Source: Treponema sp. (lineage in GTDB: Bacteria > Spirochaetota > Spirochaetia > Treponematales > Breznakiellaceae). Taken from it: 48,842 nucleotides of DNA. The translations under genes were made by a program, and so were the position numbers. Below, piece by piece: positions 1 to 8,035 of the stretch (the first letter of the stretch is position 1; every line of letters starts with the position of its first letter). The notes under the pieces are model-generated. The model was not told the DNA's origin and did no database searches. It saw only the letters and a list, made by a program, of their open reading frames with translations. The stretch spans positions 1 to 48,842 of the forward strand of contig JAISNI010000229.1 of assembly GCA_031276295.1 (NCBI GenBank), written 5' to 3'.

Positions 1-42
1 ATGAGGGCGGTATTCCACCCGGAGATCCTTCAAACTTACCAT
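1..42 (-). CDS. Start of a leftward gene, possibly a GH78 alpha-L-rhamnosidase (partial)
   Basis: An ATG at 42 on the minus strand is preceded by a strong GGAGGG ribosome-binding site six bases away. The frame stays open to the window edge and gives only 14 residues, MVSLKDLRVEYRPH. The stretch 'LRVEY' near the N-terminus resembles the opening of bacterial alpha-L-rhamnosidases (GH78), which often begin with a phrase like 'dLrvEyl.nPlgid'. That family call is a guess from five residues. The start itself is well supported by the ribosome-binding site. The gene would be divergent from the ytfQ operon. Confidence 0.45.
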   Translation of the reverse strand, partial: MVSLKDLRVEYRPH

Positions 43-95
43 AACTGTCCCTCCATTGCGGATATGATACCCTCCCGGGTCCGGTTGGTAAATGA

Positions 96-383
96 ACAAA
101 CCAATACTTTTTAATAGAAAAATTCGGTCGGGTATTGGAACGTGAAGAGCCGAACCGTCTGCGGATAGACGATATTGAAGAGACGTGGGGAGAACTCAAA
201 GCACGGGCGAACCAGATAATTACGGCCACGGGCCGGGACAAATTGTATGACGGCCTGGTAAAAACAGTGCCGGAAAAAGAGATAATAACTAAAAAAAACG
301 AGAACTCGGCGAACAGGGGTGGCAGTCAGGACGACGGCTACAAGGGTAATGCCTACTCGGTTCGGTTCGTCCGGACTTTTTAA
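96..383 (+). pseudogene. Open fragment of unknown origin, probably decayed
   Basis: The frame is open from the stop at 93-95 to the TAA at 381-383. Codons from about 117 onward look coding: charged, probably helical residues such as EPNRLRIDDIEETWGELKAR. There is no ATG and no ribosome-binding site; the earliest usable start is a TTG at 135. The end, GNAYSVRFVRTF, faintly resembles the C-terminal 'GFSVRCVRD' ending of Fibrobacter-type (FISUMP) surface domains, so it may be the tail of a broken surface-protein gene. It could equally be non-coding leader sequence. I do not recognise a function. Confidence 0.2.
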
Positions 384-391
384 CCCCTTAC

Positions 392-412
392 TTCCCCGCC
401 TTTAGCGGGGAA
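392..412. other. Perfect 8-bp hairpin upstream of ytfQ
   Basis: TTCCCCGC (392-399) pairs with GCGGGGAA (405-412) around a five-base loop. No T-run follows on either strand, so it is not a textbook terminator. It closes the fragment ending at 383. From here to the ytfQ promoter (about 413-560) the sequence is AT-rich. It holds one further weak inverted repeat near 490-515 (CCGTTT ... AAACGG) and no gene I can support. Confidence 0.4.
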
Positions 413-565
413 AAAGTTGACGGTTTTGCGGCTTCTCTTTGCTTCCGTACTTTCATAATAAAAAATTAAAACTTTTCCCGTAGAAAAACACCCGTTTGAA
501 TACTCACGTTTTAAACGGCGTAATCTTTTAGTAAAAAGTTGAACAAAACAACGTAATTATCCTTA

Positions 566-595
566 TGGACTATTGCCGGTTCCCGTTTGTATAAT
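566..595 (+). promoter_or_regulatory. Promoter of the ytfQ operon
   Basis: A perfect TATAAT lies at 590-595, 29 bases before the ytfQ start. The best -35 match is TGGACT at 566-571 (4 of 6) with an 18-nt spacer. A start of transcription near 602 would give a leader of about 23 nt containing the AGGAGGA ribosome-binding site at 614-620. Confidence 0.6.
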
Positions 596-624
596 GCTTC
601 AACATTCATATCCAGGAGGATTAC

Positions 625-1659
625 ATGAAAAAGTTATTAGCGGTTTTAATGGTTTTAATTGCGGCCGGTTTTGCCTTTGGCGCCGGACGGCAGCAGGGCG
701 GCGGTTCGGCAGGCGGAGTTACCAAGGGCATGGATCGTAAGATCGTGATGGGCTATTCCCAGATCGGCGCGGAATCCGAATGGCGCACCGCCTGTACCAA
801 TTCGGTAAAGGCCGCCGCGGAGGAGTATAACATCGAGTTGATCTTCTCCGACGCCCAGCAGAAACAGGAGAACCAGATGCAGGCGCTCCGTTCGTTCATC
901 CGGCAGAAGGTCGATGTCATCGGCTGGACCCCGGTAGTTGAAACCGGCTGGGACGCCATCCTGCAGGAAATCAAAGACGCGGGCATCCCCGTTATCTGCG
1001 TTGACCGCCAGGTTACGCTGGCCGCCGGCAAGAGGCAGGAAGATTACATCAGCGCCTTTATCGGTTCAAATATGATAACCGAAGCGCAGAAAGCCGTTCA
1101 GTGGATCGTCAACTATATGAAGACCACGGGTAATTCCAGGAAGAAAGACGATGGCAAAGTCGACATCAACGTTGCCATTCTTGAAGGCACCACCGGTTCG
1201 GGCGCCCAGGTGGGACGCACGGAAGGCTGGAACCAGGAAATCTCGAAGTACCCCAACTATAAGACCATCTTCAGGCAGACCGGTAACTTTACCCGTGCGG
1301 AAGGCCAGCAGGTTATGGAAGCATGGATGAAAAGCCCCCAGGCGAATGACATCGACGTGCTCTTTGCCCAGAATGACGACATGGCCATCGGCGCCATTGA
1401 CGCCATCAAGGCCGCCGGTAAAAAACCCGGTACCGACATCATCATCGTATCCATCGATTCGGTAAAGGGCGCGTTTGACGCCATGCTCCGCAAAGAGCTA
1501 AACGCCACTATCGAATGCAACCCGTTGCTCGGCCCCCAGGTTATGGACACCGCGGTAAAGATCCTTAACAACCAGCCTATCACCTGGTGGGTGGAATCCG
1601 TGGAAAGCCAGTTCGACTGGACCAATGCCGAAGCGGCCTATCCAAGCAGGCAGTATTAG
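625..1659 (+). CDS. ytfQ: Sugar (galactofuranose-type) ABC transporter, periplasmic binding protein
   Basis: 344 residues; binds a sugar in the periplasm and hands it to the permeases encoded downstream. The N-terminus (MKKLLAVLMVLIAAGFAFGA) is a cleavable signal peptide with no lipobox. The mature part follows E. coli YtfQ closely: 'GYSQIGAESEWR', 'DAQQKQENQMQALRSF', 'TPVVETGWDAIL', 'GIPVICVDR', 'GNFTRAEGQQVMEAW', 'NDDMAIGAIDAIKAAG'. These are the ligand-binding and hinge segments of the pentose/galactofuranose class of periplasmic-binding-protein type I folds. The ATG has a near-perfect ribosome-binding site (AGGAGGA, 4-5 nt spacing). It heads an operon with an ATPase and two permeases, the same gene set as E. 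coli ytfQRT-yjfF. Galactofuranose is the E. coli substrate; here it is inferred. Confidence 0.9.
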   Translation: MKKLLAVLMVLIAAGFAFGAGRQQGGGSAGGVTKGMDRKIVMGYSQIGAESEWRTACTNSVKAAAEEYNIELIFSDAQQKQENQMQALRSFIRQKVDVIGWTPVVETGWDAILQEIKDAGIPVICVDRQVTLAAGKRQEDYISAFIGSNMITEAQKAVQWIVNYMKTTGNSRKKDDGKVDINVAILEGTTGSGAQVGRTEGWNQEISKYPNYKTIFRQTGNFTRAEGQQVMEAWMKSPQANDIDVLFAQNDDMAIGAIDAIKAAGKKPGTDIIIVSIDSVKGAFDAMLRKELNATIECNPLLGPQVMDTAVKILNNQPITWWVESVESQFDWTNAEAAYPSRQY

Positions 1660-1670
1660 CGTATACTATT

Positions 1671-1715
1671 CACCGGGCGCGGGAAATTTGAACTTCCGCG
1701 CCCGGTGGGTTTTTT
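1671..1715 (+). terminator. Hairpin with T-run between ytfQ and ytfR (attenuator-like)
   Basis: The arms CACCGGGCGCGG-G-AA (1671-1686) and TTCCGCGCCCGGTG (1693-1706) form a very GC-rich stem with one bulged G. A TTTTTT run follows at 1710-1715. It has the form of a rho-independent terminator but sits inside the operon, 12 nt before ytfR. The likely effect is partial termination plus protection of the ytfQ mRNA 3' end, so more binding protein is made than transporter. Confidence 0.75.
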
Positions 1716-1726
1716 AGGAAGACGGT

Positions 1727-3235
1727 ATGGCTAACGACGATAGCATCCTTAAAATGTCCGGTATCGACATTCGGTTCCCCGGCGTTCACGCCCTGGACAA
1801 TGTTGATTTTACCCTGCGCCGCGGGGAAATCCATTCCCTGATGGGGGAAAACGGGGCGGGAAAATCGACCCTCATCAAGATCCTTACCGGTGTTTACAGA
1901 AAAGACGGGGGGACTATGACGCTTAACGGTGAGGAAATCCATCCCGCAAGCCCCCTCGAAGCCCGTCAACTGGGGATAAACTCCGTTTACCAGGAAGTGA
2001 ACCTCTGCGACAATCTTACCGTGGCGGAGAACATTTACGCGGGCCGGCAGAAAACCCGTGCCGGCAAAATCGACTGGAAATACATCAAAACCGGCGCCGA
2101 AGAAGCCCTGCGCCGCCTTAATATAAATATTGACGTTACCCGCCTTTTAGGTTCCTATTCGGTGGCCGTCAAGCAGATGATAGCCATAGCCCGCGCGGTA
2201 AATATGAACTCCATCGTGCTTATCCTGGACGAACCCACCTCAAGCCTTGACCGGCCCGAAGTGGAGCAGCTTTTTACCACCGTGCGGAAGCTCCGGGACG
2301 AGGGGCTTTCGGTTATATTTATTTCCCACTTCCTCGATCAGGTCTATGAACTCTGTGACCGTGTAACGGTTCTGCGGAACGGCAAACGTATCGGGGAATA
2401 CGTGTTAAAAGATCTTCCCAAACTGGACCTTATTTCCTACATGGTGGGGAAAGATTTTTCGTCCCTGGAAAAGCGGGACAAAAGCCGCAGGAACAAGGCC
2501 GAAAACGAAGTTCTGCTTGAGGCGAAAAACCTGGGTAAACGGCATCTGGTGGCCCCCTTTAACCTGGTGATCCGTAAGGGCGAAACCCTGGGGCTGGCGG
2601 GCCTTCTGGGTTCGGGCCGTACCGAAGCGGCGAACCTCCTTTTCGGCATCGACGAGGCGGATTCCGGGGAACTTTTGATAGAGAACAGGAAACATTCGTT
2701 CAAACGGCCGGGGGACGCCATTAAGGAACTTATCGCCTTTTGCCCTGAGGACCGAAAGAAATACGGTATAATCCCGGAGCTTTCGGTGCGGGAAAATATC
2801 ATCCTGGTGATGCAGGCGAAAAACGGTATCGCACGGTTCATTTCCCGGCAGAAGCAGGAGGAAATCGCCAAGCGGTACATAGAGATGCTCAACATCGTTA
2901 CCCCGTCGGCGGAAATACCGGTGGGTAACCTGTCGGGGGGCAACCAGCAAAAGGTGATTCTGGCCCGCTGGCTTGTTACTAAACCGGAACTCCTGATCCT
3001 CGACGAGCCCACGCGGGGCATTGACGTTCACGCCAAGGCTGAAATTATGAATCTGGCGATGAAGCTCTGCGACGAAGGTATGTCGCTGGTGTTTATCTCT
3101 TCGGAACTGGAAGAAGTAATCCGCTGTTCGGACCGTATCGCGGTTATGCGGGACCGGAAAAAGATCGCCGAAGTTCCGGGAGAGGATATGAGTGAAGAAA
3201 AGATACTTAAAACCATAGCAAGCGCGGAGGCATAG
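1727..3235 (+). CDS. ytfR: Sugar ABC transporter, double ATPase
   Basis: 502 residues with two fused ATPase domains, as in YtfR/RbsA/MglA. Domain 1 has Walker A GENGAGKST (about residues 39-47) and Walker B LILDEPTSSLD. Its signature is the degenerate form (SVAVKQMIAIARA) usual in this family. Domain 2 has the altered P-loop GLLGSGRTE, a normal signature LSGGNQQK and Walker B LLILDEPTRGID. One domain in this family is thought to be catalytically weak. It powers sugar import with the two downstream permeases. The ATG follows an AGGAAG ribosome-binding site just after the intra-operon hairpin. Confidence 0.92.
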   Translation: MANDDSILKMSGIDIRFPGVHALDNVDFTLRRGEIHSLMGENGAGKSTLIKILTGVYRKDGGTMTLNGEEIHPASPLEARQLGINSVYQEVNLCDNLTVAENIYAGRQKTRAGKIDWKYIKTGAEEALRRLNINIDVTRLLGSYSVAVKQMIAIARAVNMNSIVLILDEPTSSLDRPEVEQLFTTVRKLRDEGLSVIFISHFLDQVYELCDRVTVLRNGKRIGEYVLKDLPKLDLISYMVGKDFSSLEKRDKSRRNKAENEVLLEAKNLGKRHLVAPFNLVIRKGETLGLAGLLGSGRTEAANLLFGIDEADSGELLIENRKHSFKRPGDAIKELIAFCPEDRKKYGIIPELSVRENIILVMQAKNGIARFISRQKQEEIAKRYIEMLNIVTPSAEIPVGNLSGGNQQKVILARWLVTKPELLILDEPTRGIDVHAKAEIMNLAMKLCDEGMSLVFISSELEEVIRCSDRIAVMRDRKKIAEVPGEDMSEEKILKTIASAEA

Positions 3236-3236
3236 G

Positions 3237-4322
3237 ATGGCGCAAAAACGGTTCAACGCTCTCGCGGGAAGCAAGGTCTTCAGCGCCCTGGTCGTACTGG
3301 CCCTGCTTCTCATCTTCAACCTTTTTTTTACCCCTAACTTTTTTTACATCAGCATCATGGACGGGCACCTGTTCGGCACGCTGATCGATATCCTCAAACG
3401 GGGATCCAGCCTTATACTGCTCTCCCTGGGGATGACCCTGGTCATTGCTTCTACCGGCGGGGCTGACCTTTCGGTAGGCGCGGTTATCGCCATTACCGGC
3501 GCGATGGTTTCCCGCCTTATCGGAGGACAACTGGTGATAGCGGACGGCGTTCAAACCTACGTGTCTCAGACTCCTATGGCCCTGGCCATTGCCGCGTCCC
3601 TGCTCCTCGCGGTAGTGTTTGGCGCCTGGAACGGCTTTCTGGTTGCCTACGGTAAAGTCCAGCCGATTGTCGCCACCCTGGTGCTGATGGTGGCGGGCCG
3701 GGGTATCGCCCAGCTTATTACCGACGGGCAGATCATCACCATTTATTACAAACCATTCCACTTTATCAGTTACGACGGGTACGTGTTGGGGCTGCCCTTT
3801 CCGGTTTATATAGCGCTCGCCGTATTCATCATCGCGCAGCTTTTAACCAAAAAAACGTCCCTCGGTCTGTTTACCGCCGCGGTCGGGGGCAACGCGCCCG
3901 CAAGCTGGTACGCCGGTATTAACGAAAAAGCGGTAAAGATGTTCAGCTTTATCTTTTGCGCCTTCTGCGCGGGTGTTGCGGGGCTTATCGTCTGCTCCAA
4001 TATAAAAGCATCCGACGCGAATAACGCGGGCCTTAATATGGAACTTGACGCCATTCTTTCCGCGGTTATCGGCGGGACCAATATGTCCGGGGGTAAGTTC
4101 AGTCTGGCGGGCGGCGTTGTGGGCGCGCTGTTGATACAAACCCTGACGACGACGATCTATTCCTTCGGGGTGCCGCCGGAAGTATCCCTGGTGGTTAAAG
4201 CCCTCGTCGTCGTACTGGTCTGCTTCCTCCAGTCGAGTATCGCCGCGGATTTCTTTATCCGTCTGGGCGGGCGCCTGAACATACGGATCGGCGCAGGTTC
4301 GGTAAAGGAAAGCGGGGTATGA
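3237..4322 (+). CDS. ytfT: Sugar ABC transporter, permease 1
   Basis: 361 residues and strongly hydrophobic, with 8-10 predicted membrane segments of the RbsC/YtfT type. Typical family phrases are visible: 'LGMTLVIASTGGADLSVGAVIAITGAM', the EAA-like 'MELDAILSAVIGGTNMSGG' and the following 'GALLIQTL'. It starts one base after the ytfR stop, with GCGGAGG upstream, so translation is coupled. It ends in an ATGA overlap with the next permease, and the two probably form a heterodimer in the inner membrane. Confidence 0.88.
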   Translation: MAQKRFNALAGSKVFSALVVLALLLIFNLFFTPNFFYISIMDGHLFGTLIDILKRGSSLILLSLGMTLVIASTGGADLSVGAVIAITGAMVSRLIGGQLVIADGVQTYVSQTPMALAIAASLLLAVVFGAWNGFLVAYGKVQPIVATLVLMVAGRGIAQLITDGQIITIYYKPFHFISYDGYVLGLPFPVYIALAVFIIAQLLTKKTSLGLFTAAVGGNAPASWYAGINEKAVKMFSFIFCAFCAGVAGLIVCSNIKASDANNAGLNMELDAILSAVIGGTNMSGGKFSLAGGVVGALLIQTLTTTIYSFGVPPEVSLVVKALVVVLVCFLQSSIAADFFIRLGGRLNIRIGAGSVKESGV

Positions 4323-5317
4323 AAAAACTAAACGTTGAGGCTTTCGCCACCAAGTATCTTTCCGTGGTAGCGGCGACGGCGCTGTTCTTTATTGCCTTTA
4401 TCTTCGGCTCCGTTTCGTACCGGGGTTTTTTCGATGTCCAGACCTTTCTCAATCTGTTTATTGATAAAGCCTATCTGATCATTTCCGCCCTGGGAATGAC
4501 CCTGGTCATCCTTTCCGGGGGCATCGATCTTTCGGTCGGTTCCGTGGTCGCCCTTACCACCATGATAATCTCTTCCCTGACCGAATTTGCCCATATCAAC
4601 CCGTTCATCGCCATTCTTATCGCCGTAATTACCGGCGGCCTTATCGGCTTCCTTATGGGTTGCATCATCGCCTATTGGAGCGTGCCGCCCTTTATCGCCA
4701 CCCTGGCGGGGATGTTTTTTGCCCGGGGCGCCTGTTACCTTATCAGCGTCCAGTCGATCTCAATCAGTGAACAAACCTTGAGCGGCATGGCCATCTGGAA
4801 ACTTCGTTTCGGTACCGGCGCGGGGGTTCCGTTTATCTCGCTGAATGTGATAATAGCGCTTATCATGATTGCCGCGGTTATCTACATTTCCCTGCACACC
4901 AAATTCGGGCGGAATATCTACGCCATCGGCGGCAGCGAACAGTCGGCGGTACTCCTGGGTATTCCGGTGCGGAAAACGAAGATCGCCGTCTACACGGTGA
5001 ACGGGTTCTGCTCCGCGGCGGCCGGCGTGGTATTCAGCCTCTACATGCTTTCGGGTTACGGCCTCCACGGTCAGGGCATGGAGATGGATGTTATTGCCGC
5101 GGTGGTCATCGGCGGCACGCTGCTTTCCGGCGGCGTGGGCTACGTATACGGGTCGGTGTTCGGCTCCCTTACCATAGCCATCATTCAGGCGCTGATCATG
5201 TTTAACGGCAGGATCAATTCCTGGTGGACCAAGATCGCCGTGGGGATTCTGCTGTTGGCATTCATACTGCTCCAGCGTTTTATTGTGGCGGTAGGTAACA
5301 AGAAGACGAAAGGGTAG
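4319..5317 (+). CDS. yjfF: Sugar ABC transporter, permease 2
   Basis: 332 residues; second permease of the RbsC family with 'LGMTLVILSGGIDLSVGSVVALTTMI' and 'MEMDVIAAVVIGGTLLSGGVGYVYG'. The start codon overlaps the ytfT stop (ATGA), the usual sign of translational coupling. Having two different permeases plus a double ATPase matches YtfT/YjfF rather than single-permease ribose systems. The gene ends in a short convergent gap (5318-5343) containing a GGCGC/GCGCC hairpin. Confidence 0.87.
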   Translation: MKKLNVEAFATKYLSVVAATALFFIAFIFGSVSYRGFFDVQTFLNLFIDKAYLIISALGMTLVILSGGIDLSVGSVVALTTMIISSLTEFAHINPFIAILIAVITGGLIGFLMGCIIAYWSVPPFIATLAGMFFARGACYLISVQSISISEQTLSGMAIWKLRFGTGAGVPFISLNVIIALIMIAAVIYISLHTKFGRNIYAIGGSEQSAVLLGIPVRKTKIAVYTVNGFCSAAAGVVFSLYMLSGYGLHGQGMEMDVIAAVVIGGTLLSGGVGYVYGSVFGSLTIAIIQALIMFNGRINSWWTKIAVGILLLAFILLQRFIVAVGNKKTKG

Positions 5318-5343
5318 GGGAGCGGGCGCTTGGCGCCGCCGCG

Positions 5344-6465
5344 TTACCTTTTTTTGCTGACGAATATCTCGTCTCCAGCGGCTTTGGTCAAAGTGAAAAT
5401 GCCGTATCGCGGGTCGTTAGGTATTTCGGCTGCGGAAATGAGATCATCATTTTGCCACAACTCTTTGGATATTTTATCGTAAAGCCCTTGATTGAGAGAA
5501 GCTAAAACCGCAGAAACGGAATGCCATAGGTAATCCGTAAAATCATCGCCGTCAACAAGATCCGCCAAGGTCGTGCGTGCGAGTATTCCGCGAACAATCT
5601 TGTAATTTGTTTCGTTAGGCGTTGTATAAAAATTAGCTAATGCCTGTGTCAGCAGTTCATAGGGATTGACCATATTTGTCGTATGCTTTTTCCAGCCGTC
5701 AAAAACCGCCGCAGGTATCAATGCGCCATTGGCCTCGACCGATTTTATACCTGCTTCGTCAAAATCGACTTTGTATCTCCCCGTGCGCATTTCAGATGCT
5801 AAGGCTTCCAGCGAATTAGCGGTGATAGTTCGTGTCTCATTGTTTGTATATGCTCCTCCGTAACTTAAAGTATACTGTCCTGTTTTAGCGTCATGTGTTA
5901 ATCTGGCATTGTGGCTTCTGGCTGAAGAATATGTTCTAGAATTTTCTAACAAAAAAATAATTTTATTAAACTCCGCATCTACCGCGTGAGCGATGCCTTG
6001 CTTTACAAAATCTTTAATATCCGCCTCGGTTGCGTTGCCGCGGTCAGTGATGAATTTCAATGCCGCCGCAGAGGGAGCAGGGGCGTTGCCCATAAACCGC
6101 GCCGCCTGCATATCCATGTATGCTGCTGCGCCGAGTTTGAGGTCGGCAGTGCGGGGGTCATTGGCCGGAAGCATATTTTTTGCTTCAATTGGGCGGACAT
6201 CAATTACTCCGGCACAGGTGGATAACAGGGCAATTTCTAGGGGAGTGTCAATATCTATTTCTCCGCCGCCAAGACGAGCAATTCTTTCATAATCATTAGC
6301 AGATGCAACCATACTATATTTACCGGCTAATGTACCCCCGCCATTCAGAAAAAGTTTGCTGTAGTTACCAACATTCAATAAAATTGACTCAGGGGTGGCA
6401 GGCGCCTCCTGGGCGGCGAGGGAGACGGCGCAGGCGGCGAGCAGGGCCAGGGACAGTTTTCGCAT
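5344..6465 (-). CDS. Secreted protein of unknown function
   Basis: 373 residues. The start is well fixed: GGAGG lies five bases before the ATG at 6465. The first 19 residues (MRKLSLALLAACAVSLAAQ) are a signal peptide with a likely cleavage after 'SLA' and no lipobox, so the product is probably periplasmic or exported. The rest is soluble and mixed alpha/beta, rich in Ala, Asn and Thr. It has no cysteine motif and no family I recognise. One cysteine sits at 'LSTCAGVID'; otherwise cysteines occur only in the signal. It is a single gene, convergent with yjfF and divergent from the desulfidase-like gene. Base use inside the gene is somewhat more AT-rich (about 5450-6300) than in its neighbours, which could mean recent acquisition. 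Confidence 0.7.
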   Translation of the reverse strand: MRKLSLALLAACAVSLAAQEAPATPESILLNVGNYSKLFLNGGGTLAGKYSMVASANDYERIARLGGGEIDIDTPLEIALLSTCAGVIDVRPIEAKNMLPANDPRTADLKLGAAAYMDMQAARFMGNAPAPSAAALKFITDRGNATEADIKDFVKQGIAHAVDAEFNKIIFLLENSRTYSSARSHNARLTHDAKTGQYTLSYGGAYTNNETRTITANSLEALASEMRTGRYKVDFDEAGIKSVEANGALIPAAVFDGWKKHTTNMVNPYELLTQALANFYTTPNETNYKIVRGILARTTLADLVDGDDFTDYLWHSVSAVLASLNQGLYDKISKELWQNDDLISAAEIPNDPRYGIFTLTKAAGDEIFVSKKR

Positions 6466-6598
6466 GGGGACCTCCTAAAATGGTGCCAGGCATCAATTTA
6501 TCGTACTCCCGCTCCCGCCCCCTTGTCAACGCACCCGAGAACAAGAAAGCTCCGGCATTACGCCACGGCTGAATAACCGCAAAAAATGAAAAAATTAA

Positions 6599-6625
6599 TT
6601 GCCTTTATTAAAATGTAGTATTATT
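6599..6625 (+). promoter_or_regulatory. Possible promoter for the cysteine desulfidase-like gene
   Basis: An AT-rich stretch just upstream of the ribosome-binding site has TTGCCT at 6599-6604 and TATTAT at 6620-6625, but the spacer is only 15 nt. TAGTAT at 6617-6622 is an alternative -10. The position (21-47 bases before the start codon) is right; the match is only moderate. Confidence 0.3.
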
Positions 6626-6645
6626 TTGATACAAAGGAGGGAAAA

Positions 6646-7917
6646 ATGGATAAAGATGATCCGCGTTATGCAAGTTACCTGCAAATTCTGCGGGAAGAGT
6701 TGATCCCCGCGATGGGTTGTACCGAGCCGGCCGCCATTGCGTTTGCGGCGGCATGCGCCCGCGAGACGCTGGGTGTTTGTCCCGAACGGGTTTGCATAGA
6801 AGTGAGCGGGAACATAGTAAAGAATGTCAAGAGCGTTGTCGTACCGAATACCGGGGGGCTTAAAGGGATAAAAGCCGCCGCCGCCGCGGGTATTGTCGCG
6901 GGGAACGCCGATAAAAAACTTGAGGTCATTGCCTCCGTAGATGCCGTGCAGCGGAAAGCGATAGAAGCGTTTCTGGAGAAGACGCCGATGGATGTGCGGA
7001 TGTCAAAAACCGGTAAGATTTTCGACATCAGTATCGGTGTTTTCGCGGGTTCTTCTTCGGCAAAGGTAAGAATCACCGATTTTCACACCAATATTTCACG
7101 TATCGAAAAAGACGGTATGCTCATCTTTGAGCAAGCAGAATCCCAAAAGCCGGAAGAAACGGACCGGGAGCTTTTGAACGTTGCGGGAGCCTTAGATTTT
7201 GCGGAAACCGTCCGCCTGGACGATGTGCGTCCCCTGATAGATCGCCAAATCGAGTACAATTCCGCAATTTCCGCGGAGGGCCTTGCCGGTGAGTACGGCG
7301 CGAATATCGGCAAGGTGCTGCTTAATAACTACGGCGGCGGCATTCAGGTGCGCGCAAAAGCCGCGGCGGCGGCAGGGTCGGACGCCCGCATGAACGGCTG
7401 CGAAATGCCGGTCGTCATCGTGTCGGGAAGCGGCAATCAGGGGATGACGACATCCCTGCCGGTCATTGAGTATGCCAGGGAGCTTGCCGTTGAACATGAA
7501 AAGCTGATCCGCGCGCTTGTGCTTGCCAACCTCATCACCATTCATCTGAAAACCGGTATCGGAAGGCTTTCCGCCTACTGCGGTGTGGTAAGCGCGGGGG
7601 CTGCGGCGGGCGCGGGCATTGCCTATTTGCACGGCGGCGGCCTGGAAGAAATTTCCCACACCATCGTCAATGCACTGGCTATCGTGTCGGGAATCGTGTG
7701 CGACGGGGCTAAAGCATCCTGTGCGGCTAAAATCGCGGCGGCTGTGGACGCCGGCATTCTGGGCTATACCATGTTCAAGAACGGGCAGCAGTTCTACGGC
7801 GGAGACGGCATCATCGCCTGCGGGCTGGAAAAAACCATCAAAAACATCAGTTACCTCGGCAAAGAGGGGATGCGTAAAACAGATGAAGAGATCATCCAAC
7901 TGATGTTGGAAGAATGA
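6646..7917 (+). CDS. cyuA: L-cysteine desulfidase-like protein (UPF0597 / CyuA family)
   Basis: 423 residues, normal length for the UPF0597 family (E. coli CyuA/YhaM, archaeal L-cysteine desulfidase). The family breaks L-cysteine to pyruvate, sulfide and ammonia using an iron-sulfur cluster, and is related to the alpha domain of bacterial L-serine dehydratase. The hallmark 'PAMGCTEPAA' places the first cluster cysteine at residue 25. Further cysteines at 312 ('SAYCGVV'), 352 and 359 ('IVCDGAKASC') fit the expected four ligands. Glycine/alanine-rich cores such as 'GVVSAGAAAGAG' are also typical. The ribosome-binding site is AAAGGAGG. An amino-acid symporter follows 118 nt downstream on the same strand, suggesting uptake and catabolism of cysteine or serine. 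The exact substrate is inferred. Confidence 0.85.
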   Translation: MDKDDPRYASYLQILREELIPAMGCTEPAAIAFAAACARETLGVCPERVCIEVSGNIVKNVKSVVVPNTGGLKGIKAAAAAGIVAGNADKKLEVIASVDAVQRKAIEAFLEKTPMDVRMSKTGKIFDISIGVFAGSSSAKVRITDFHTNISRIEKDGMLIFEQAESQKPEETDRELLNVAGALDFAETVRLDDVRPLIDRQIEYNSAISAEGLAGEYGANIGKVLLNNYGGGIQVRAKAAAAAGSDARMNGCEMPVVIVSGSGNQGMTTSLPVIEYARELAVEHEKLIRALVLANLITIHLKTGIGRLSAYCGVVSAGAAAGAGIAYLHGGGLEEISHTIVNALAIVSGIVCDGAKASCAAKIAAAVDAGILGYTMFKNGQQFYGGDGIIACGLEKTIKNISYLGKEGMRKTDEEIIQLMLEE

Positions 7918-7966
7918 AGGCCGGCGGTTTGCCGTTGTCCGGTTGAATGGTTACGGGTGGAAATTG

Positions 7967-8015
7967 CACGGTTTTTTTACCGTGTAGAGAAATACAAAAG
8001 CGGAGCGTTTCCGCT
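7967..8015 (+). promoter_or_regulatory. Two small hairpins between cyuA and the symporter gene
   Basis: CACGGT (7967-7972) and ACCGTG (7979-7984) enclose a loop of six T. AGCGGA (7999-8004) and TCCGCT (8010-8015) enclose GCGTT. Neither is followed by a T-run. They lie in the leader just before the AAGGAG site of the symporter and may tune its translation or mRNA stability. I see no separate promoter here. Confidence 0.3.
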
Positions 8016-8035
8016 GGTGAACAAGGAGCAGAAAA

